A DNA stretch of 27,147 bases from an uncultured Duganella sp. (GTDB taxonomy: Bacteria; Pseudomonadota; Gammaproteobacteria; Burkholderiales; Burkholderiaceae): positions 1 to 27,147 of the forward strand of contig CAMLSG010000059.1 in the NCBI GenBank assembly GCA_946482635.1. The letters are read 5' to 3'. Numbering within the stretch: position 1 is the first letter of the stretch; each line of letters begins with the position of its first letter. Below the pieces are notes generated by a model, which saw only the letters and a program-made list of their open reading frames with translations, had not been told where the DNA came from and did no database searches. The translations under genes were made by a program, and so were the position numbers. Below, in pieces: positions 16,442-22,424 of the stretch.

Positions 16442-16467
16442 GGCCGGGGGACAGGCCGCCCCCGGCC
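16442..16467 (-). promoter_or_regulatory. Strong intercistronic hairpin between receptor and SapC genes
   Basis: GGCCGGGGG (16442-16450) pairs perfectly with CCCCCGGCC (16459-16467) around an 8-base loop, in the 64-bp gap after the receptor stop. No T-run follows on the minus strand, so it is not a standard terminator. It more likely protects the receptor mRNA 3' end or reduces read-through into the SapC-JmjC-halogenase genes. Confidence 0.6.
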
Positions 16468-16483
16468 GAACCGCTGGCTGTCG

Positions 16484-19432
16484 TTAGAACTTGTAGCGAG
16501 CGCCGAGCATGTAGCGTGGCCCGGATTGGGTGACGAACAGCGCCATCGTTTCAGCGCGGCCATGGACGCGCTGGATTTCGTTGGTGAGGTTGATGGCCTC
16601 GAACTGCACGCTGAGCTTTTCGTTGAAGGCGTAGCCGATGCTCACGTCAAGCTGGCCATAGGCCTCAGTGTAGTTCGGGTTAGGACCGGCACCGTCAAAG
16701 GTCGAGGACAGGAATTTGTCGCGCCAGTTGTAGGCTGCGCGGATCGACCAGTTCTTGTCTTCGTAGATGCCTACCAGGTTGGCCGAGTTGCTCAGCCCGA
16801 CCAGCGCGAATTGCTCGCCGATCTTGAAGTTGTCGTACTTCAGGCCCGAATCCACCCAGGTGTAGTTGGCCGAGAGGCCGAAGCCGGAATTGCCGAACAT
16901 ATGCTGCACGTTGATTTCGGCGCCTTTGAGCTTCTCGTTCTTCTGGTTGGCAAACGAATTGATTTCGAACGACATGACCGGATCGTTCGGCTGGCCGACG
17001 ATAGTGCCGGTGGCATTGCCGCTGGCATCGTCCGCTCCGCGCGTCACGCCCGGGGCGGTCGGATGGTTGCGGAAGATGTAGTTGCGGATGCAGACCCGGT
17101 CGGTACCGCAATTGCCTTGCTGGACAGCTTCGTTCCACAGCGCGCCGCCCACCGGCGTGTGCAGGTTGAACGGGGTAGCCGTGATCTTCGACTGGCCGGC
17201 GTAGTTGCTCAGGTCCTTGTGGAACAGGCCAATGGAGGCGAAACTTTGCTGGCCGTAATACCATTCCCACGACAGGTCCAGGTTCTTCGACTTGACAGGT
17301 TTCAGCTGCGGATTGCCCTGGCTGCCGGTGCCGCCGAAATCGCGCGCCAGGCGGTCCAGCGTGGTGCCGCCCTGGATCTGGTCATAGCGCGGGCGGCCGA
17401 TGGTTTCGCCATAGCTGGTCCGCAGCTTCATGTCGGGACGGATATCGGCATCCCAATCCACGCTAGGCAGCCAGTGGCTGTATTTGCCGTCAAGCGTAGT
17501 GAAGGTCGGCGCACCAAAGCTGAGAGGGAACTCATTGGCCGATACCCAGCTGATGCCCGTGGCGGCTGGCACCAGCGCGGTCGAAATGACGTCGGTCTTT
17601 TCATAACGCACGCCGATATTGGTGTGCATCGGGATCGCAGTATCCCAGTCGGTGCCGAACTGCACGTAGGCGCTCTTCGATTTTTCCTGGGTACGCTGGT
17701 CGGAATCGAAGGTACTCTTCGGCATGTACATCTCCGGCATGCCGGTCACCTTGGCGGTCAACGCGCGCACTTCGGCGAAATTGAAGGTGTAGAACTGGTT
17801 GAACAGGGCAGGGTTGCCGCTGCCGTTAATCTTGTCGTAGTACTGGCGCAACGACTCCTGGTGGAACAGGCTGGCCGGGTAGTCGGATGCCTGGGACGCG
17901 CCGCCCCAGGAATCGCGCTGCTGGGTCGACATGGCGGAGCGGTTCTTTACCTCGATCGCTCCGACGCCGAAGTTCAGGTTCGACGCTTCCAGCAGCTTCA
18001 GGCTGCCCTTGAACTGTGCCTGTTCGATTTCGCCCTTCATGTAACCGTTCTGGAACACGGAGCCGGTCACCTGCTGCGGAGCCCTGTTGAAATCAGCACC
18101 CTGGATGCTCAGTACCGGGAAGTCTTCACGGAAGTCGACCGTGGTATCGCCCCGGCTGAAACTGGCGGTGCCAATCACGTTGCTGGAACCGAAGGGACTG
18201 TCGGCCTTGGACAGGGCGCTCGATTTATGCACGTCCAGTTCCAGTTTCATGCCGTCGGTCTTCCAGGCGGCATTGAAGCCGAGCGACTTGTTCTGGGTCT
18301 TGGTGGCGAAGTCGGCGCCGCCCATGGCGATGTCGCTGTTCGCTGCAGGCAGCAGTTCGGTGTAGACCAGCGGTGCAGCAACCGGGCCGTTGCTCCAGGT
18401 CGACGTGGACGGGCCGAAGTTGAACCACGCCGACAAGTCCTGGCGGCGGGTCTGGATCTTGTTCTCGGAATAGGTGTAGTCCAGCGTGGTGGTGAGTTCC
18501 CTGACGGGCGCCCACTGCAAGGTCAGTTGGCCGTTGGTGCGCTGGCGCTGCACGCCGTTCATGTTGTAGTTCAGGTTTTGCGGCAGCGAGTAGATATCGC
18601 CGTCTTTCGGGCGGTTGGTGGCGCCGGTTTGCGGAAGCGGGCCTGCGTTGCCCAGGAATGGACCGCGCCAGCCGTTTGCGACGGACGCCTGGTTGAAGCC
18701 CAGGTTGCGTTCCTGGTAGCTGGCGCTCAGGGCGACGCCGAAACGGTTGTCGTCGAAGGTATTGCTGTAGATGCCCGACACTTCCGGCGTGGTGGCGCTG
18801 CCTTGCTTGACGTCGCCCGGCAGGTTGTTGTGGGAAGTGTCATGCACCGCCTTGACGCCGACGCTGGCTACCATGCCCGGACGGTCCAGTGGACGCGCCG
18901 TCAAAACATTCACGGTGGCGCCGATGCCGCCGGTCGGCGTCTCGGCGCGCCCGGTCTTGTAGACCTGGATCTGCGAGATGGCTTCCGACGCCAGGTTGGC
19001 GAAGTCGAAAGCGCGCCCATTCAGGTCGCCCAGGTTCGAGGTCGGCATCTGGCGGCCATTCAGCAGCACCAGGTTGAAGTCTGGACCCACGCCGCGCACG
19101 GTGACCTTGGAGCCTTCGCCGATGGAGCGGTCGATCGACACGCCGCTGATGCGCTGCAGCGATTCGGCGAGATTGGTGTCCGGGAATTTGCCGATGTCGG
19201 CGGCCACGATGCCGTCCACGATACCGTCGGCATTGCGCTTCAGGTTCATCGAAGAACCCAGGCTGGCGCGCAGGCCGGTAACTACCACGGTGGTCACGTC
19301 GCCCGTGTTGGAAGGGGCGGGCGCTACGCCGGCCTGGTCCGATTCCTGCGCCTGTGCTGGTGCGATGAGCGCCGCGCAGGCGGTGGCTACTGCAAGGCTC
19401 ATCAAGGTCTGCTTCGCCTTTGGATAGTGCAT
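16484..19432 (-). CDS. TonB-dependent outer-membrane receptor (Xanthomonas/Caulobacter class)
   Basis: The 982-residue preprotein has a signal peptide (residues 1-28, ending APAQA). A plug domain starts at VTTVVVTGLR (46-55) and includes ADIGKFPDTNLAESLQRI (78-95) and TVRGVGPDFNLVLLNGRQMP (111-130). A long beta-barrel follows, ending in the C-terminal aromatic GARYKF needed for outer-membrane assembly. These features match the TonB-Xanth-Caul receptor class, which imports oligosaccharides and other large nutrients. The start at 19432 has AAGGAG and gives the signal peptide; upstream in-frame ATG codons lie in the operator/promoter. Transcription comes from a consensus promoter with a perfect operator just downstream. 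The cargo is inferred to be a beta-gluco-oligosaccharide from the regulon. It leads the SapC-JmjC-halogenase genes. Confidence 0.95.
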   Translation of the reverse strand: MHYPKAKQTLMSLAVATACAALIAPAQAQESDQAGVAPAPSNTGDVTTVVVTGLRASLGSSMNLKRNADGIVDGIVAADIGKFPDTNLAESLQRISGVSIDRSIGEGSKVTVRGVGPDFNLVLLNGRQMPTSNLGDLNGRAFDFANLASEAISQIQVYKTGRAETPTGGIGATVNVLTARPLDRPGMVASVGVKAVHDTSHNNLPGDVKQGSATTPEVSGIYSNTFDDNRFGVALSASYQERNLGFNQASVANGWRGPFLGNAGPLPQTGATNRPKDGDIYSLPQNLNYNMNGVQRQRTNGQLTLQWAPVRELTTTLDYTYSENKIQTRRQDLSAWFNFGPSTSTWSNGPVAAPLVYTELLPAANSDIAMGGADFATKTQNKSLGFNAAWKTDGMKLELDVHKSSALSKADSPFGSSNVIGTASFSRGDTTVDFREDFPVLSIQGADFNRAPQQVTGSVFQNGYMKGEIEQAQFKGSLKLLEASNLNFGVGAIEVKNRSAMSTQQRDSWGGASQASDYPASLFHQESLRQYYDKINGSGNPALFNQFYTFNFAEVRALTAKVTGMPEMYMPKSTFDSDQRTQEKSKSAYVQFGTDWDTAIPMHTNIGVRYEKTDVISTALVPAATGISWVSANEFPLSFGAPTFTTLDGKYSHWLPSVDWDADIRPDMKLRTSYGETIGRPRYDQIQGGTTLDRLARDFGGTGSQGNPQLKPVKSKNLDLSWEWYYGQQSFASIGLFHKDLSNYAGQSKITATPFNLHTPVGGALWNEAVQQGNCGTDRVCIRNYIFRNHPTAPGVTRGADDASGNATGTIVGQPNDPVMSFEINSFANQKNEKLKGAEINVQHMFGNSGFGLSANYTWVDSGLKYDNFKIGEQFALVGLSNSANLVGIYEDKNWSIRAAYNWRDKFLSSTFDGAGPNPNYTEAYGQLDVSIGYAFNEKLSVQFEAINLTNEIQRVHGRAETMALFVTQSGPRYMLGARYKF

Positions 19433-19477
19433 TTGGTCTCCTTGGTTCTTATAGTCTGGCCGCCTCCCCAACCAGCA

Positions 19478-19491
19478 TGGAAACGTTTCCA
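19478..19491. promoter_or_regulatory. LacI-type operator O1, receptor promoter
   Basis: TGGAAACGTTTCCA, perfect, and extendable to the 18-bp palindrome CATGGAAACGTTTCCATG (19476-19493). It lies about 14 bp downstream of the receptor transcription start, a position for blocking elongation or open-complex clearance. Confidence 0.88.
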
Positions 19492-19505
19492 TGTAATGCT
19501 TAAAA

Positions 19506-19534
19506 ATACTAGGGGCAGCAAAATCGATTGTCAA
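19506..19534 (-). promoter_or_regulatory. Consensus promoter of the receptor-halogenase unit
   Basis: On the minus strand TTGACA (19534-19529) and TAGTAT (19511-19506) are separated by exactly 17 bp. The start point would be near 19499, upstream of operator O1. Confidence 0.8.
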
Positions 19535-19583
19535 TAAAATACGCCGGGAATCGGCAGGAAGTGTGGGGTTTCCGTCATCAAAC

Positions 19584-19597
19584 TGGAAACGTTTCCA
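19584..19597. promoter_or_regulatory. LacI-type operator O2, middle of the divergent region
   Basis: Perfect TGGAAACGTTTCCA about 50 bp upstream of the receptor -35 and about 34 bp upstream of the deacetylase -35. It overlaps neither core promoter, which suits an auxiliary looping site. Its centre is 106 bp from O1 and 88 bp from O3. Confidence 0.85.
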
Positions 19598-19630
19598 TGC
19601 TGGTCAGCGCAATATAGCACTGTTCAAATT

Positions 19631-19660
19631 TTGAAGTCAACAGCCTTTCCGTGCTATATT
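19631..19660 (+). promoter_or_regulatory. Promoter of the polysaccharide deacetylase gene
   Basis: TTGAAG (19631-19636) and TATATT (19655-19660) are 18 bp apart. The predicted start near 19667 is immediately followed by operator O3. The -35 overlaps a small palindrome TTCAAATTTTGAA (19623-19635), which might be another protein site. Confidence 0.65.
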
Positions 19661-19671
19661 CGCAACAAAAA

Positions 19672-19685
19672 TGGGAACGTTTCCA
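19672..19685. promoter_or_regulatory. LacI-type operator O3, deacetylase promoter
   Basis: TGGGAACGTTTCCA, one mismatch (G instead of A at position 4) from the perfect palindrome. It begins about 5 bp after the predicted deacetylase transcription start. Confidence 0.82.
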
Positions 19686-19700
19686 CTTGGGGGTCAAGGA

Positions 19701-20471
19701 ATGTTGAAAGCATTTTTTGTCGTATTGCTGGGGCTGCAAAGTGCGCAAGCAGTGGAAACGTGGCCAAACGGAGCCCGCGCAGCGGTCAGCCTGGCTTACG
19801 ACGACGCACTCGATTCGCAGCTCGACAATGCGCTGCCGGCGTTGGAACGTTATGGATTCAAAGCCACGTTTTACCTAACCCTGGCCAATGCCCCGGTGCG
19901 CCGGCGCATGGCGGACTGGCGCGCCGCAGCGCAACGCGGGCACGAACTTGGCAACCATACGCTCTTCCATCAATGCTCCCGGAGCTTGCCGGGCCGAGAT
20001 TGGGTCGAAGCGCACCGCAACCTCGATACCACCAGCGTCGCCCAAATGCTGGATCAGGTGCGGCTGGCCAATACCCTGCTGCAGGCGATCGACGGCCAGA
20101 ACCAACGTACTTTCAATGCTCCGTGTTTCGATCAACTGGCGGCGGGGAAACCATACTGGCCGGCCATTCGCGACGAATTTGTGGCGCTGCGCCCTGCCGG
20201 CACGGCGCCGGTTGGCTTGAGCGGCGCCCAGCTCATCGCACTGGTGAAGGATCAGGGCGCCCAGGGCGGCATCGTGAACCTGGTTTTCCACGGCATCGGC
20301 GGCGATTACCTCACGACCAGCAAGGAAGCGCATGAAGAGCTGCTGCGATTCCTGGCAGAGCATCGCCGGGAATATTGGACGCAGACATACCTGAAGATCG
20401 TGCGCCATCAGCACGGCGCCAGGCTGCCCGAAAATCGCTTTTCGGATGCTAGTCCCCGCTTGCGCAAATGA
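19701..20471 (+). CDS. Secreted polysaccharide deacetylase (CE4/NodB-like)
   Basis: The 256-residue protein has a short signal peptide (cleavage near SAQA, residue 17). The NodB-type domain has motif 1 SLAYDDALD (Asp34/Asp35: catalytic base and metal ligand), motif 2 HELGNHTLFH (His86 and His90 as metal ligands) and a late LVFHGIGG (His197). Together these support a metal-dependent deacetylase of N- or O-acetyl sugars. The ATG at 19701 gives the signal peptide; AAGGA abuts it closely, with GGGGG further upstream, so the ribosome site is imperfect. An in-frame ATG at 19671 lies inside the operator and is rejected. It is transcribed divergently from the receptor unit under the same type of operator. 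The substrate may be an acetylated glycan fragment imported by the receptor. Confidence 0.88.
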   Translation: MLKAFFVVLLGLQSAQAVETWPNGARAAVSLAYDDALDSQLDNALPALERYGFKATFYLTLANAPVRRRMADWRAAAQRGHELGNHTLFHQCSRSLPGRDWVEAHRNLDTTSVAQMLDQVRLANTLLQAIDGQNQRTFNAPCFDQLAAGKPYWPAIRDEFVALRPAGTAPVGLSGAQLIALVKDQGAQGGIVNLVFHGIGGDYLTTSKEAHEELLRFLAEHRREYWTQTYLKIVRHQHGARLPENRFSDASPRLRK

Positions 20472-20512
20472 TGTTGGATGATTACTGCCGGGGTATATCG
20501 AGAAGGGGACTA

Positions 20513-20533
20513 ATGGTACACTCAAATGCATGA
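20513..20533 (+). CDS. Possible six-codon leader peptide overlapping the next start
   Basis: ATG at 20513 follows an AAGGGGA site (20503-20509) and encodes MVHSNA before a TGA that overlaps the ATG of the next gene as ATGA (20530-20533). The next gene has no Shine-Dalgarno of its own at proper distance. This mini-frame may therefore deliver ribosomes to it by termination-reinitiation. The inference is from layout only. Confidence 0.3.
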   Translation: MVHSNA

Positions 20534-21018
20534 ATGCAATCATCATTGCTGCGGCTTTGCTGGCCGCCCCGGCGACGCCGGAACAGGCAGTTGCCACCCT
20601 GTGGCGTTCTCTTAGCCACGACGCCGGACAGGCTGGCAATGAAGCGGCGCTGCGCGCCATCCTTCACCCGGACGCCATGGTGTACGGCGCCCGCTACCGC
20701 GGCGGCGTTGCCGCGCTGTCCGTGGCGCGCGGCACCGATTTCGCGGCAGGCATCGGGCGCGTCGACGAAAAAGGTTTCTATGAATGCGAGGTGGCGCGCG
20801 AGGTGCGCCAGTACGACCGTTTCGCCACCGTCTACAGCGTAGTTGAATCGCGCAGTGACCGCAGCGCGCCGAAAGCGAACTTCACGGGAGTGAACAGCAT
20901 TCAGCTGTACCGCGCCGACGATGGCTGGCGCATTATCGGCCTGTACTACCAGGTCGAGCTTCCAGGCCAGCCGATTTCGCTACAGGGCGGCAAGTCAGGC
21001 GCATGCCTGGAGGGATGA
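20530..21018 (+). CDS. Small secreted NTF2-like (SnoaL/DUF4440-type) protein
   Basis: The 162-residue protein has a very short hydrophobic signal-like start (residues 1-15). An NTF2-like cone fold is suggested by the helix EQAVATLWRSL, HPDAMVYGAR (about 46-55), a long beta region with FATVYSVVESR (about 98-108), and the C-terminal YRADDGWRIIGLYYQVE (about 127-143). Such proteins bind small ligands or act as minor enzymes, and no catalytic residues can be assigned. It is followed by the DUF2868 gene with a one-base TGATG overlap, so it probably shares that operon. The link to membrane GTPase function is unknown. Confidence 0.7.
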   Translation: MNAIIIAAALLAAPATPEQAVATLWRSLSHDAGQAGNEAALRAILHPDAMVYGARYRGGVAALSVARGTDFAAGIGRVDEKGFYECEVAREVRQYDRFATVYSVVESRSDRSAPKANFTGVNSIQLYRADDGWRIIGLYYQVELPGQPISLQGGKSGACLEG

Positions 21019-22424
21019 TGAACGAAAAGACCGCCCGCGCCATCATGCTGGTCAAGGCGATCGAAGAAGCCGACCAGCACAAGGAAGTGCTGACCGACGA
21101 CGACCGCAAGTTTGCCAGCCGCACCGCGCGCGAGTTGGCGCACTGGCAGGCAGCAGAACAACGATCGGCGTCAACGCTGCCGGATTTCCTCTATCACCGC
21201 GCCGAACAACTGCTCAAGCGGCTGGCTGCGCGGCACAAGATGTTCGCCTCTGTCACGCATGGCCACAGCGGCATGTGGGGCGCAAGCTGGCTGTTGCCCG
21301 TGGTGGCGCTGCTGGTCGGCGGCATGGCCGAGCGCTTCGGCGATCCGCACCGGGTTGACGTGCTGTCGATGCCGCTGCTGGGGATCATCGCCTGGAATAT
21401 GCTGGCCTACCTGCTGTTCATACTATGGGCCCTGCTTCCTGCGCGCCGGGCCGGCTTGCGGCGAGGACTGGCCAATCGCATGGCGCTGGGCAGCGGCCAC
21501 GTTCCCCGCCGCCTGCCGCACGCGCTGGCGGGCGGCGTATTGCAGTTCATGGTGGACTGGGCGCGCCTGGGGGCACGCCTGAACCTGGCCCGCATTGCGC
21601 GCATCCTGCACTGGTCGGCCGCCGCATTTGCCGTTGGCGCCATATTGTCGCTGTATGCGCGCGGCATCGTCGAAAACTATGCGGCGGGCTGGGAAAGCAC
21701 TTTCCTCAGTCCGTGGCATGTGCACCGCCTGTTGTCCGTGCTGTTCGCGCCCGCTGAATTTATCTTCGGGCTGGAAGGCTTTACCCTGGACGAAGTGATG
21801 AATTTGCATAACTGGGGCGAGTCGCACCTTGGCAACGGCGCGCGCTGGGTGCATTTGTACGCCGCCAGCCTGGTGCTGTATGTAGTGCTGCCGCGCCTCG
21901 TGCTGGGAAGCATTGCCGCCGTGCGGGCGCTGTGGCTGCGGCGGCATTTCCCGCTCGACCTGGACCAGCCTTACTTCCACCAGCTATCGGTGGCGGCTGG
22001 AGGCGAACCTGGCCTGCTGCGCGTGCTGCCCTACAGCCTGACCGTTGACGAAGCGCGCTGCAAGGGGCTGGACGCCGTGGCTCAGGATATGCTGGGCGAG
22101 CAGGCGCGCGTGCGGCTGCTGCCGCCTGCGGCTTATGGCAGCGAAGCGCCGGCGCTGGAAGCTGGTGAAGGCGTGACCAATGCCGTCCTGTTCGGGCTCG
22201 CCGCCACGCCGGAGCAGGAAAACCACGGCGTCTTCCTGGCAGCATTGGGCAAGGGGCGCAAGCTGGTCGCGTTGCTTGACCAGTCGGCCCTGGCTGCGCG
22301 CACCGATGCCAGCCGCTTGAGCGAGCGTATCGAGTTATGGCGTGAGTTCTGCATCCTGCACGGCGCCGAGCCGAAGGTGGTCGACTTGCTTTCGCCGGCA
22401 GGAACGGGCGGGGAAGCGGCATGA
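21018..22424 (+). CDS. DUF2868 membrane protein
   Basis: The 468-residue protein has four predicted membrane segments (about 88-105, 117-140, 196-214 and 277-300) with polar N- and C-terminal regions, matching the DUF2868 family. The ATG at 21018 is preferred over 21003 and 21015 because GGAGGG (21009-21014) gives suitable spacing and the start overlaps the preceding stop as TGATG. Its stop overlaps the start of the DUF3482 GTPase gene (ATGA, 22421-22424). The pair is conserved in beta- and gammaproteobacteria. Its function is not known to me. A membrane anchor or effector for the GTPase is a reasonable inference. Confidence 0.85.
   Translation: MNEKTARAIMLVKAIEEADQHKEVLTDDDRKFASRTARELAHWQAAEQRSASTLPDFLYHRAEQLLKRLAARHKMFASVTHGHSGMWGASWLLPVVALLVGGMAERFGDPHRVDVLSMPLLGIIAWNMLAYLLFILWALLPARRAGLRRGLANRMALGSGHVPRRLPHALAGGVLQFMVDWARLGARLNLARIARILHWSAAAFAVGAILSLYARGIVENYAAGWESTFLSPWHVHRLLSVLFAPAEFIFGLEGFTLDEVMNLHNWGESHLGNGARWVHLYAASLVLYVVLPRLVLGSIAAVRALWLRRHFPLDLDQPYFHQLSVAAGGEPGLLRVLPYSLTVDEARCKGLDAVAQDMLGEQARVRLLPPAAYGSEAPALEAGEGVTNAVLFGLAATPEQENHGVFLAALGKGRKLVALLDQSALAARTDASRLSERIELWREFCILHGAEPKVVDLLSPAGTGGEAA

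Noticed and set aside
16420..16563. Longer N-terminus for the SapC-family protein
   Set aside because: It would overlap the end of the receptor gene and has no family similarity; ATG 16419 has a ribosome site and the conserved opening.
16319..19537. 1072-codon open frame on the plus strand
   Set aside because: It is antisense to the TonB-dependent receptor, which has a signal peptide, plug motifs and barrel end. The antisense product has no recognisable motif, and long open antisense frames are expected from the GC-biased third codon positions.
19753..19766. TGGAAACGTGGCCA, a sixth operator-like sequence
   Set aside because: Only one arm is intact and it lies inside the deacetylase coding region. 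It could be a weak downstream half-site, but the evidence is insufficient.
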